Below are positions 49,640 to 61,591 of a stretch of DNA of 64,000 nt, in pieces. The stretch is from assembly GCF_047663525.1 (NCBI RefSeq), contig NC_092612.1:2079501-2143500 (forward strand). The letters run 5' to 3'. A model generated the notes under the pieces. That model was not told where the DNA came from and ran no database searches. It saw nothing but the letters and a program-made list of their open reading frames with translations. Every line of letters starts with the position of its first letter. Position 1 is the stretch's first letter. Position numbers and translations under genes: made by a program. This DNA comes from Anas platyrhynchos. Taxonomy: Eukaryota; Chordata; Aves; Anseriformes; Anatidae.

Positions 49640-50290
49640 TTGTGTTTGTTCTACCTCAGTCTCAAAGAAAAGACTTCACTTTGTCCTGATCTACTTGTTT
49701 TCTTTTGCAGATGATGCTCTAAGTCTCTAGTAGTCACCAAAAAGCAGTTTTCCTCTGGCCAAAAGTATTCAGCACCTTGGAAAGAAGAGTCACAACCCCT
49801 CACTTTTAGCTCCTAGAGCAAGAGAACCGCCCCCCCCATAGATACCTACATAGTACTGCAAACTGCAGATTCCAAGCTGTTTGGTCCCAGCTCCTGGCAG
49901 GAGCACTCACTAGGGCCTTCCCAGGACAGAAACCTCTATCTGTCACCTACATCTGACTGCCACTGGCAAATGGCTCTGAGCAGCAAATGCACTTAAAATG
50001 TAGTGTGGATACCAAGTGCAACTCTTTTAAGGCAGGGGAGGGTGAAGATAACATCTACCAATAGACTTTTGCACTGCAATTAGGTTGTACCCCTTCCACC
50101 AGGAATCCTTACAAAAGATCCTGAGGATGTTCACAGTTTGTGGGTGCCCCCACACCCAGTACACCTTGTCAATCAACAGCAAAGAACACCCAAATAAGCC
50201 TGTGTCTCAGATGAGGAATCATCTTACCATCTCTGTCCAATAGTTATAGTCTGATGGGAAAAGGAAATCAGAAGACAAAAGATGCAGTGC
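49640..50290. other. Spacer between genes H and K, no gene recognised
   Basis: H and K converge here. There is a short poly(C) near 49830 and nothing else of note. Confidence 0.5.
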
Positions 50291-50299
50291 AATATAAGC

Positions 50300-50305
50300 T
50301 TTAAT
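50300..50305 (-). other. Gene K poly(A) signal ATTAAA
   Basis: On the minus strand, 533 nt after the stop. TTGCACTGCA follows after 7-8 nt. Confidence 0.6.
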
Positions 50306-50719
50306 TAAAGTAGGACAAGGACTTCACAGCGGCAGAACATTACAATCCAAAGAGTACAGAACGTATTTGCAGGGTTTGCAGCAAAAGGACATGGTTGTCT
50401 TCTTCAGGGGCTGCAGTTCATAACATGACCTTCTGGTTTTGTTACATTTAAGTCAGATTTGTTTTTCCACTGCTTGTATTTTTAAAAAATCCCAGACTGC
50501 CTGAAGCAGAGCAGGGACTAGGAGCAAACAAGCACTTTGTGACTTTTTCCATTATACTTCACAAGTCAGGAAACATGAGTTCAGATATCTAGAATGGCTT
50601 GTACATATGTGAGCTAGTATGTGGTGCTCTTTAGTCTTCTGGAAGCCACTTTAATTCAAAGTGAGGCCTTTTCTCTATTTTTCAAATGTCCTCTTGAATG
50701 CAGAGTTGGGATTTTAGCA

Positions 50720-51335
50720 GGTAGCTGGTCTAAGAGGAAAAGGAACAGAGCGTCTGGGCTTGCTTCTCAGAGAGGTGATCATGCCAGACAGCCCCAAAGG
50801 ATGCCTGCAGCAGGGCTCAGAGGTTTTGCCTTCCCCCCTACAAGGTCTTGGTGCTGGGGAGATCACAGCGGGGCTTTGAGGGGCAGTACGTCGTCTTGCG
50901 GGTGTAGGAGCTGTAGGAATACCGGCCACCTGAGGCAACCCCAGACCCTGAAGGGCTCTGGACATCCTGGGAGCTTCCAAGGCTGAAGGAGCTGCCCAGC
51001 GCCAGTGGGGATGAGCTGCCCACAATGCTCTCCTGAGAGCAGGAGCTGAGGATGGGGCCCGGGAAGGTGATGACCACGGGTGGGGGGTAGATTATGGCTC
51101 GGGAGTCCCCACAGGAGGCGACGCAGGGCTGGCTGCAGGCATTGGTGAAGGGCTGTGGGCAGGTCGCCTCACAGGGTGAGGGACGGCTGTAGTTGCAGGT
51201 CTGCTGGTAGGAAGACATCCTTCTGCCTGGAGACAAGCCTGAAAGACACGGGGTGGGAAGAGCACAGGTCAAGGGTGAGAATGTGGCAGTATGGCAAAGG
51301 GGAGCCCTCACTGATCCACATCACACAGTATTCAG
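50720..51335 (-). repeat. Inverted duplication, left arm (gene K)
   Basis: Covers exon 2 of K, about 90 bp of the adjacent intron and about 100 bp of 3' UTR. It is inverted relative to about 55800-56420. The coding parts differ at about 9 of 381 positions. Beyond the arms the sequences are not visibly alike. Confidence 0.8.
50838..51218 (-). CDS. Gene K: short Ser-rich corneous beta-protein
   Basis: The predicted protein has 126 residues, MSSYQQTCNY onward. Exon 2 starts at 51238 after ctttcag, 20 nt before the ATG, so the longer open frame upstream is intron. The core is at about 38-69: [17 protein letters not shown]. Ser61 stands where gene I and most others have Pro (SCSQES against SCPQES). 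The tail lacks Gly-Tyr repeats: a Ser-rich segment (68-93) leads to YSYSSYTRKTTYC and a basic PSKPRCDLPSTKTL end. It differs from gene I by four residues (25, 61, 73 and 96). The intron is 504 bp. Confidence 0.93.
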   Translation of the reverse strand: MSSYQQTCNYSRPSPCEATCPQPFTNACSQPCVASCGDSRAIIYPPPVVITFPGPILSSCSQESIVGSSSPLALGSSFSLGSSQDVQSPSGSGVASGGRYSYSSYTRKTTYCPSKPRCDLPSTKTL

Positions 51336-51736
51336 AAAGTTAATATTCTATAGCTAAGTAAAAAATTTGATTGCAATTTATATGCAGAAATACTGAAGAT
51401 GATCTGTTAGAAGTTATCGAAGCTTCATGAAGGACAGACAACATTTTAGTCTCGCAACATATTTTGAAAATATTCCTGAAAGTATTGTTTTCTTTGCAAA
51501 GCAGTTTGAGACCTAGAGAAAAATATTAGGTGTTCTTTCACCAAAATTTACAACTAGGTCTTGAAGCCCATTGCTCTCAGAATCTAAATCTGCCAAGCAA
51601 AACAAAATTACAGAACCTTTTATGAAAATAACTTTTTCCAATAATATTCAAAGACATTAAATGCTCAGACATAAGTACATTAAAATTGTTATTAAAGTGG
51701 CCTTTAAATTCATAGAACAGATTTAACTGTAGTGTA

Positions 51737-51807
51737 ACTTACTCAGTTCACGATGGAGGAGAAGGCAGAAGTGGAATGAACTGCTCCGTGCTCCAACTGC
51801 TTTTATA
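51737..51807 (-). promoter_or_regulatory. Gene K TATA box, noncoding exon 1 and donor
   Basis: TATAAAAG is the complement of 51800-51807. Exon 1 runs from about 51777 to 51743, and GTAAGT is the complement of 51737-51742. Its GTGAACTGA end resembles exon 1 of gene G. Confidence 0.78.
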
Positions 51808-51814
51808 CTTTTCC

Positions 51815-52238
51815 TCAGAGCAACTCCAGGGTCTGAGCCACACATCGGGCATGCGGTCCTTCCTTGTTACAAAACAAACTTTCCTGCATTTGTCACGTTT
51901 ATGGGTGGAGGAATCTCTTTGCGTATTTGCTGTCAAGCAATTTTTAGTTGAATGGTCTCATATTCACGTGGCAGCATGAGGATATCTTACACCTCAAAAT
52001 AGGGACAGTATTCATCCTTCATTTCTTACTATTCATTGCAGAGATTAACTTCCTTCCTTCACTTGTCCAAGCTTCAAAGCACACGTAAATCAGATCAGCA
52101 GGAGAGAGAACTGCTGATTTGAAAAAAACATATATGTAATTTTGGGGGGGGGATATAATGTGTTGGTTTTATTCAAACCTTTTAGCTAGAAGGTGAGATG
52201 AAACTAATACCTGAATACAAAACCTAAACAAGAAACAT

Positions 52239-52269
<31 letters not shown>

Positions 52270-55200
52270 ATATTTTGATGTTGTTTGTTTTTAAATTCCA
52301 TTCATTTTCCTCAACAGGTGGAAAAATCCACAGATGGCAGCACTACAATGCTTAAGTTATGGTGATCATCCTGTTCACAGTTACAGAGAAACACAGGAGC
52401 CTTTCTGATGTTAATAGCTGATTTCTACAGCTTATTTTGAAAGGGTTGTGGAGGGACTGGAAACAGGATTTCAAACAAGGTGAAAAATAATGTCTTTGCT
52501 TAAAGACACTAGGGCAGAATTAATATCATGCACAAGGTATTCCAAAATATATCAATTTTAACCACTCCTTTATTCTGAAACATCATGGAGGACCCTTTCA
52601 GATGGTGGATCCTGGTCCAGCTACATATGGGACTTTGGAATAAATACATTTACAACGGGAAATTGTATCCAGCTCCTCACCTGATGTCAGAGACCATAGA
52701 CAACAGTGAGTAGTGAAATGATGGGTGCCCTCCTGTACCTAGGTTTAAATTTAATGATTTTTAAAGGATTTACATGTCAAAGATATTGCTTACAGTATTT
52801 ATTAATTGAAGTGCTGAATTAGATTACACATGATGACTACCTCTTGACAGCAAATTCATGTCCCTGCCCTGCTGTGAGCTGTAATCTGTGCCTCTGTGGA
52901 TGTATCAGGTGGGATGGAAATGCACTCTTGTCTTTGCTATTTATTTAAGAAAGATACATTACTCTGGTTTTGGTCCTGATTCTACTAGGGAAACTACAAT
53001 ACAGAAAACAGGAAACAACATATCAAGTCTAAACCCAGGACAGGGAAAATACATTCCAGTTAATGCACAGCAGTCAAAACAGATTTCCAGTAGGTCCTTT
53101 GTCAAGAATTTGGGGAGAGGTTTTTAAGACACCCTGGTCATCCTCTATATGCACTGGGGTGAGGACAGCCCGCCCTCTGCGTAAGCCTCTCCAGTGCAAT
53201 GAGGGGACAGTAATCCTTCCTCTCATACCTAGACTTAGCTGGCTCTGATACAGTGACAGCAATGACTGTCCCAGCTCTCCATTTTCATGGTATCTGGGTG
53301 CCAACCTCATTTACATAATCTGTCAGGTAATAGAGTTACAATTATAAATAATACTAACAAGTACAAGACATGCCTGAGATCTCCTCCCAAAGTCTCACTT
53401 AATTGCCAAGAGATGTTTGGTAAATTATTTGGCCTCCATCTTAATCATCCCTTCTAGAAATCATCAGTAGTAATTTCCCATTTTATGTGGGTGTTAGACA
53501 GGCTTGCACAGAACAGTATTTCACCTGCTGGGCAAAATACTTAATATAGCATAAAACTGCAAAAGGGAAAGGTTGACTTGGAGGCAGAATAAATCAAACC
53601 AAAAAAAAAAAAAACAAAACACAACAAAACAAGAAACACTGTACTGTGTACATAAAGTATGCAACTATTTGTGAAGGCAGTTAAGATGAAATGAGTTTTA
53701 TGGGCCAACCCCCAGGATCTGTCAGACCTAGAAGACCATACTGGGGAGTCCTCGCATGGGGTTCTCCAAGCCTTGCAACACCTTCTCCTTGGTCCTGTGA
53801 AATCCCTCTGGAATTAAAACCTTAGTAAGCCGGATGGATCGTGGTCAAGTTTGGCAATACAACACTAATGATCATCTGCATTAGGGTGGATTCTCAAATG
53901 AATGATAGAATGAAGGATGGTGATCCAGGTGGACCTGGATAGCTACAATTTCTTTCCGTATTTACAAGGTGGCTACTACTCCATGGAAATGACTGTAAAA
54001 GCAGTCAACTGCTCGTCAAGATGCACGCTGCATAATACACACCCATTCTGCCAAAACACTTGAAGGTCTGAGGAGCTCACAAGGCAGAATCAGTTCCTGC
54101 TGCCAGAATGAGCACAGTCGAGTGGCAGGGCAGTGGGGTATGGGAAATACCAAATCTGTATTTTCATGCAAAAAAGTTGCTTTTTCACTGTGTTATACAA
54201 AACCACTCAAGTGAATTAGACTATTTTTATTGGCTTTTAATAATTCTATCATGAAATCAGACTAAGTAATGCACTCAGCCATCTGTTGATTCAGTGGGAG
54301 AGCTGGGAGGGGCACCTGAGCAACCAACTCCTCTTTCTTTTATTTCCCGTATTTTGACACTGAGTCAAGTACCATTGTTTGGAGAACTGCAAGAAACAAA
54401 ACAGAAGATTGTCCATCTCCAAGCTCCTGACAACCTAAATACGCATCTCCAAGACAAAGGGAAGAAAAAATACTGTACACAACCAGAAGAAAAACTCATT
54501 TACGGGAACTTAAGTCTGTACAATAGATACTGTCAAACATAACACACAGAGCTTCTGGCTTGTCTCAGTCTAGAAAATAACAGGGCAGGGATGTGGTGGC
54601 TAACACAGGTTGCCAACATGTAACTGTATTATTTCTGTACTGTACTGTTTCCAAATATGGTAAGAAATGTGTGATGATATATGAAAGCTTTAAGACTAAA
54701 GGATATTCCCCAAGTTAAGGCTGACCAATTTGATAATACTTCTATGTTGGTTCTAAGGCCAGGTACATCAGCTGAGAGCTGGACATGAGTTTCCATGTTG
54801 TATGTGTAAAATTTAAGACCTGTCACATTAAACAGGGCACAATCTAGTAAATCTGATTATCTAAATAAACACAAAATCCTGTTTTGCCATGCTCTGATCT
54901 GGGTATTGAGAAACTATTTCCCATAACAGCACATTGTAGCTAACAGTCCAATGCTAAGGATGGGCTTTAAATTTAAAAAGAATGATTTGCAAATATTTCT
55001 TCTAAAACACAGATTTCTTTCTTTGTAAATGAATTGCTAGAAAAGCTGAAAAGTTAAACTGAAACAGTAATTAAAGAATCATACTGCTATGGCTTTGGAC
55101 AGAAGTCTGGGACCTTTAATGCTAGTTTTGACTTAGTATTTATAATATCAAGAAATATAAGCAAGCACCGGTATGTGACCAAATCATATACAGATTTTAA

Positions 55201-55505
55201 ACTTAAATGCAGCAACATATTGTGAAAACTTATTTTGCAGCTTCATAGCAAAGTAAATATAATGTCCCTTTATTTACAACAAAGTCAAAAGAGCTATAGC
55301 AAAGACAGAAATGCCCCCCACCATTTTGACATGACATCTGTGGACAGCAACGTAGATGTAATGCCATCTTGGGTGGAGTAGTTCAGTTACAAGAAACTAT
55401 ATGCAAAGCAATTACCTTGATTGACACATGCAAACAAAGCGTATTTGGTGGTTGGAGGAACAAGGAGGACTAATGAGGACAAGAATGCTTTGCTTCCCCC
55501 AGGCA
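51815..55505. other. Spacer between head-to-head genes K and I, no gene recognised
   Basis: 3.7 kb separates the two TATA boxes. It includes a TG repeat at 52241-52264 and an A-rich tract near 53600. Frames such as 54294-54542 have no family resemblance. Confidence 0.5.
52241..52264 (+). repeat. (TG)n dinucleotide repeat
   Basis: Twelve uninterrupted TG units, followed by TATGTATA. Confidence 0.9.
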
Positions 55506-55518
55506 AACTGGGGAATGG

Positions 55519-55597
55519 TATAAAAGCACCTGCAGCCGAGCACCTCCAAACCACTTCAGTTCTCATTTTTTTCCATCTGCTGTTGAACCAAGTAAGT
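55519..55597 (+). promoter_or_regulatory. Gene I TATA box, noncoding exon 1 and donor
   Basis: TATAAAAG is at 55519-55526. Exon 1 runs from about 55548 to 55591, with GTAAGT at 55592-55597. A GCAAAGCAATTACC lies about 115 bp upstream (55403-55416), similar to the distal element of genes F and G. Confidence 0.78.
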
Positions 55598-55799
55598 AAT
55601 TGTCTTTGGGGGACATGGGAGGGTTAAGCTAAAAAAGTTAATTCTGTTCACTTTAAAGAAATTCAGGTAGAGAGTGCTGTAAGCATCATTTCAAGATGTG
55701 GAACAGAGTAACAGGGAATAGAGTAAAATATATTTTAGCTTTCTGACTTTCGGTTATAAAGGATTTACTTGGGGCACTTGTTCTCTGAATGTGTTCCTT

Positions 55800-56420
55800 C
55801 GTTGTCACTGTTTTGGATAAGTGAAGGCTCCCCTTTGCCGTACTGCCACACTCCCACCCTTGACCTGTGCTCTCCCCACCCTGTGTCTTTCAGGCTCGTC
55901 TCCAGGCAGAAGGATGTCTTCCTACCAGCAGACCTGCAACTACAGCCGTCCCTCACCCTGTGAGGCGACCTGCCCACAGCCTTTCGCCAATGCCTGCAGC
56001 CAGCCCTGCGTCGCCTCCTGTGGGGACTCCCGAGCCATAATCTACCCCCCACCTGTGGTCATCACCTTCCCAGGCCCCATCCTCAGCTCCTGCCCTCAGG
56101 AGAGCATTGTGGGCAGCTCATCCCCACTGGGGCTGGGCAGCTCCTTCAGCCTTGGAAGCTCCCAGGATGTCCAGAGCCCTTCGGGGTCTGGGGTTGCCCC
56201 AGGCGGCCGGTATTCCTACAGCTCCTACACCCGCAAGACGACGTACTGCCCCTCAAAGCCCCGCTGTGATCTCCCCAGCACCAAGACCTTGTAGGGGGGG
56301 AAAGCAAAACCACGGCCTCTGAGTGAGCAGCAGGGCTGCAGCAGGAGTCCTCTGGGGCTGTCTGGCACCACCAACTCCCTGAGAAGCAAGCCCAGACACT
56401 CTGTTCCCCTTTGTATTAGA
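55800..56420 (+). repeat. Inverted duplication, right arm (gene I)
   Basis: Partner of the arm at about 50720-51335. Similarity covers the last 90 or so bp of the intron, exon 2 and the proximal 3' UTR. It is gone in most of the intron and in the promoter. Confidence 0.8.
55914..56294 (+). CDS. Gene I: short Ser-rich corneous beta-protein
   Basis: The predicted 126-residue partner of gene K. Exon 2 starts at 55894 after ctttcag, 20 nt before the ATG. It carries the more typical residues at the four sites of difference (Ala25, Pro61, Gly73, Pro96). The core is [19 protein letters not shown]. The tail holds two PSK/STK basic motifs and two Cys and ends DLPSTKTL. The 302-bp intron is the shortest in the cluster. 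Confidence 0.94.
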   Translation: MSSYQQTCNYSRPSPCEATCPQPFANACSQPCVASCGDSRAIIYPPPVVITFPGPILSSCPQESIVGSSSPLGLGSSFSLGSSQDVQSPSGSGVAPGGRYSYSSYTRKTTYCPSKPRCDLPSTKTL

Positions 56421-56547
56421 TCTCTGCTCATGATCCTGTTCTGCACGTAATCCCTTTTTACTTTGCTGTTGTGTAAATTTAACTTAATTCCTCTGCATTG
56501 TTCCTTGAAGTGTTGTCACGCTTTGATAAATCCTATTTGTTAGTCCC

Positions 56548-56553
56548 AATAAA
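56548..56553 (+). other. Gene I poly(A) signal AATAAA
   Basis: 254 nt after the stop. This is a canonical hexamer, unlike most genes here. TTGCAAATT follows after about 10 nt. A second AATAAA lies near 56630. Confidence 0.65.
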
Positions 56554-56649
56554 ATCCTTTCTATTGCAAATTATAATGCTTTCTGCATTTATTAATTTGT
56601 TTTCTAAATTTGTATCCCACTGATGCTGAAATAAACCTGGATGACTAGT

Positions 56650-59600
56650 CTCTTGCATTAATTAAGGTCTGAAAAGGCCTTGATATGGATCCTGAATGCT
56701 TCACACAGATGTTATATGAGTACTACATTTTTGCTGCATTTGATAGCCTGAGGATCCAAAAGAAAATCTGACAAACAGTGAACACTCCTTCATCCCCCTA
56801 TTTCTTTAGTATCTTGTGATATAAATGCAACCATTCCAAGAGCATGGTGAGCCTCCATACCTTGCAAAGCAGTCAGAGGTATCTCTGAAGCCCTTCCTTA
56901 GACCTCCTGGCTGGACTTACCTCCCAACCACCATAACCATACCATTTACCCCAGTACTTCACAGAAGGACGTGGGGAAGGAAAAGCAATGAGGGTCAGGC
57001 ACAGCAGCTAAAAAATCAGGGGCAAGAGAAGCCTGGAATCCAGGTGCACATTTCAGGGTTTGGTCTACAGGGAAAGGCTCTATTCAGTCCTTGTCACAAC
57101 AAGCTTGTTGGGGCTTATCTTCCTCCCTGAACAGAGAAACAAATGCATCCTGAGACAGAAAGCCTGATGAGGATTACTGACTTCCTCTCCCATCAACATT
57201 TCTGAGGGCCTGACTTGTGCAGTCTTGAAAATGCTTAGCTTTCTACAAGCTAGAGTATGTGAACTTGCAGCAGAGTTGGGCTTAGCTAGCCACATCACAG
57301 CTGTGCTTACTGACTATGACAAAATCAAAATTGCATGCTGCAGCTTTATTTTTTTTTTATATATAATTTTTTTTTTTTAAGGAATCAGCCTGCAATATGA
57401 CGTTGGAGACCCAAGGCACCAATGTGCAACCACAGTGCAGCATGCAGATCATGGACACAGTGGTAGAAACATCTCCCCATTGCTGCTGATGAAAGAAACA
57501 AAAGTTCTTCAGACCTGCTGTTCCCTATACCTGCTGCCCCAGGGATGATGTTCATCCATCTCCTGAAAGTCCTGGAACATGTACCCAAACTCAACCAGGA
57601 CATGCAATACCATGATGGGTGCCAGACCATAGCCAAGTGGGACATATGTCTGTCTGTCTTTTGGACGCCAGCCATGGAGTGCATCCCTCTGGAAATACCT
57701 GGGGCCTGGTCTCACTGGGACATCACCCTGCACAAAGCCAGCTGTAGGGCAGGTGAAGGTGTGGTGAAGCCCGGCTAGAGACTACGTGATCAGGAATGCA
57801 ACTCTTACGTTAAAAGACAGCATTTTCACTACACACCTGTGGACTAGGTGGTTGTTACAGGAAGGGCAATTGAGACATCAGGGTAAAGTGTCTTAGCATC
57901 ACTTGCTGATTCAGAGGAAGAGGTGGTAGGAAAATACAGGTGTGCCTATTCCCAACAGTGTTACAGTTAACATTTGGGTGGTTTTTACCTTCAGCAGCAG
58001 GGTCCTCCCCTGCTAAGCTAGAGGAAAAGACAGAGAGCCTGTCTCCATACAATAGAAAATAAACACGGAAGGAAAAATGGTGAGTGATGTAATTTTGCAG
58101 AAGGGTCATAAAGGTCAAGGAGAAGCTACAGATGCAGCTGAGCATTGCCTGCACTGGGCCTCACTCATGGGTTATGAGCTGTCACCATTAAGCCCACAAA
58201 GATCACAGGAGAGAAAAAAAAATATTCACGATGAAGCCAGGGAAGAAGAAGAAAAAAAAAAAGCAAACCAGACCAAAAATCCCAACAATCTGCACCACCA
58301 TTGACAGTTTCCTGCCTCGTGTTGTCTGATTCATAGTGTTTGGGGTTTTATGTTTGTTTCTTCTTTGCTGTTTAGTTTTCTATGGTACCCTTCAAAAATG
58401 TTGATGAAATTCAGTGAAAGAGATGAAGTCAGTGGGATTAAGAAAAATTATTAAGAAAAATAAGAACAGAACTTTGGGTATTTGTGCAGGGCTTGTGTTT
58501 TGTTTTGTTTTGTGTTTTGTTTTTCCATCAGTCCCCAAAAACACAACTGAGGAGAGGGCAAGGGGCAGGACCACAGCCACTGCCTCCTTGCTTGAATTCA
58601 GAGCGGCTGACTGGCTCTGGTACTTTGAAGTTGTAAATAGTATTTCCTGCTATGCAATGCTTAGTCATCTTTCTATGAAACCTCTGAAGAAATAGTGCTT
58701 AGCTGCATATTTTGATACAGTTTTCCTTGTTTCCATCTGTGTCAACTAAAGATCTGTAAGTGGAGCTGTTACAAGTCTATGGTATGGATCAGATATCTCA
58801 TCTCTGGTGTCTCTGAAATTTGCATTTTCCCTTGAGACCCTAATTGGTTATAAACCACCTATGGCCACCTGAGATCCCTGAACTGTCTTTGATTCTTGTA
58901 AACAGAGTATAGACATGTTTTTATTTTACTTAAAAGTCTGATGATATTACACTTTAAGATGGCCACCTAGAAATTCCTGAAATTGGTGTGAGTTGTCAGT
59001 TAGCTGGTGAAGTCTTCCAAGGACAACCTTACACCAAAGCAGAACATGCAAAAACTAAGGAGCAGTGGGGTACCCTAAGCAATCCTCTGCCATCAAAGAA
59101 GTCCCCACCTAATAATTTATAAATGAGTTTTCACACTGTTTCATGGAAAAGCTTCCCTGGAGATAGACTCATATCAAACTCTTAGAAGAATCAGGATGTT
59201 AGCAGAATAATTGTCAACTGCATAAAGCTGCTCTTCTGACTGCATTTCAATACCTGGGAAACTGTTGAATAAATTCAGTCTTAACCAAATTAGCAGAGAC
59301 TGTATAACAAAAGGAGTGCCCAGAAAAGTGTTGACAAGTAAGCACCGTTTTCCACTTTCTCAAAGTCCTCATGAGTATGAAAAAGCAGTGTTCAGGATAA
59401 CATGCTGCTTTACCAACTGATATTTGTTGCATATGCAGCTCATCTAGATGATGCAAATTTTTTTTTCTGACTTATCATAATTACTATGGTGTTCCCTGCT
59501 TCATCATGTTATTACACAATGCTACACCTTGTGTTTCGGTTCCTTTCAAAACTTCAATGACCAGATCCTTCCTAGTATCAATCCACTCCCTTAGTTGTTT

Positions 59601-60420
59601 GTGGGTGGGAATGAATCAAGATTCTTTTTTATGATTTTCTAGTTTTTACTTACTTCTCCATCCCAAGTAGTATTAGGCACCTGGTTGCATGATCCGTGAT
59701 GTCATGACAGTGTCTAGTGGAATTTATTGCTGTAATTCATTATTTGCTTATAGTCTGGTTGCAGGCACTTTAAGTCTTGCCCTGGAGAGTCATGTTAGAG
59801 GGTAGTGCAAGTAAAAATAGATGGAATTTTCCTTCTCCAAATGTGTCCCCTGTACCGGATAGATTACAGGGAAATTCAAGGGCTAAAGCAGTTAATGGTT
59901 TCTCAAAATCACTGAAATCCTTTTTAAAGACATCTAGAATTACCATTAATTTTCTTACTCCATTTGAGACATCATGAACAAATTTTGATCATCCCCACAT
60001 TCCCTAAATGGGCTCTGCGCTGTTGGCTTCCAAAATCAAGGCTGCCTGTGGCCAAGAATACAGATATTGCCCTGTTCTAAAAGTATCGAGTCTTGGAGTG
60101 AAAACCTCAGATTGATACTGAGTGGCTCAAATGGGGACATGAAGGCAAAATAAACAGAGTTACACCTTGGAGTTTCAAAGATAATACTTACAGTTCGTGC
60201 CCCAGCTGTAAGTGGATTTTAAAATAAGTAAATAAATAAAAAGATAAAATATCATACATGCATCAGCAAATTTTATCATAACTGAGCTACCATTCATTAC
60301 CACAGAGGACTAAAGACTGGGATTCATTTCATAGAGGCTGAAATCTGGTGAATCTGAATGAGATCAAGAAGTTTAGGGTAGGATGACATAGTAAGGTGTG
60401 AGGGGAAGATGGGAATTGCC
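56650..60420. other. Intergenic between genes I and J, no gene recognised
   Basis: AT-rich, with a T-rich tract near 57345-57380 and A-rich stretches near 58216 and 58253. The frames at 57385-57780 on both strands have no CBP or other family features. Confidence 0.5.
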
Positions 60421-60500
60421 TAATAGCTGCAAACAGTGAGCAAAATGATTATACACTGTGAGGTGTTACATGTAATTGCTTCTGTTTTGAATCTAATCAA

Positions 60501-60517
60501 ACCTCATGCGCAAAAGG
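60501..60517 (+). promoter_or_regulatory. Shared upstream element of gene J (ACCTCATGCGCAAAAGG)
   Basis: Nearly identical to the gene B element, and starts 50 bp before the TATA box. GCAAAATGATTATAC near 60438 is a possible distal element. Confidence 0.5.
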
Positions 60518-60550
60518 TGCCTCAGATCCTCCAGGCTATCTGAGAAACAG

Positions 60551-60621
60551 TATAAAAGCCCGCACTGTTCATCTCTCTGCCAACAGCTTCTCCTGACTTC
60601 TCCTCTAGGACTCAAGTAAGT
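60551..60621 (+). promoter_or_regulatory. Gene J TATA box, noncoding exon 1 and donor
   Basis: TATAAAAG is at 60551-60558. Exon 1 runs from about 60580 to 60615, with GTAAGT at 60616-60621. Confidence 0.8.
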
Positions 60622-61591
60622 TTTTAATTCTCTGTGCCTTTTTGATATGCTCTTTTAATGATAATTCTAATTGAATCCTACGTGAACGTCTGCTGTTGCA
60701 GTGACAGGGCCAGCAGGTCACGGATCCTGCTGAGGACCTGGGGTTGGCATTACCCAGTTTCTTGAGGGATTCCCACAGACCTGGTTAAGTCTGAGCTTTG
60801 AGCATTTTGAGACTTTAGTTCCTAAAGCTAGTGTAGAGGCTAGCTGCAGCCCAGTCTTGGATTTAGTAGAAAGTTAAACTCATTTCTGAAGCCCTGTGTG
60901 AGAGGGTGCTCTAAAATTTTTATTGCTGTCATGCCTACTGTTTTCAAATTAGTTTAAATAAAAAATGACTGGTTCTAATTAAACCTAGGTCCTGTCTTTG
61001 AGAAGTCCTGCATTGAACTGGTGTAGAAAGGTCTACTTTCCTTGCTGTACAAACAACAATTTTAATCTTTAGGACTAGAGACCTTTAAACCTTTGATAAA
61101 AGTACCAACTGCTGTAATTGGGTAGCTGTAACCAGGGGTGCAGAGAATCCTGTCCTGCAGGTCAGCTACTGAAGAAAGGGTGCTGGGTGAGATGGCTACT
61201 GGTCTCCTGAAGTACAGATAGATCTGTACTCTTTTATAAGAGAAAGAACCACAGCTGAACCTGGCACTGCTTAGATGTAGCGCTTATGGATTTGTTCTGA
61301 TGCACCATGTATAGACATGGCAAAAATATAGGTTGTTTGGTGTACTCAGGGTGGTTAGAAAGAGATAAGAGTTTGGCAAGTAGAGAGGATAAATATAATT
61401 CAAGCAGTGTGACTAAAAGATGGGAAAAGAGCCTGGAACTAAAGCCTTACCTCTTCTCAAGACGCTACTCAACCATATAGAATCTTCATCAAATACACCT
61501 GAGCACACACAAATCTCTGTCCAGCTAGCCACTTATTTTACATGTATTTCTCTGTCTTCCTGTGTTTCAGATCCACTTCCATTGCAGAACC

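Noticed and set aside
51219-51311. N-terminal extension of gene K (and likewise 55821-55913 for gene I)
   Set aside because: The extension crosses a clear splice acceptor 20 nt before the MSSYQQ start, so it is intron sequence left open by chance.
57385-57780. Overlapping frames on both strands considered as a decayed CBP
   Set aside because: Neither strand shows the core sequence or Cys spacing of the family.
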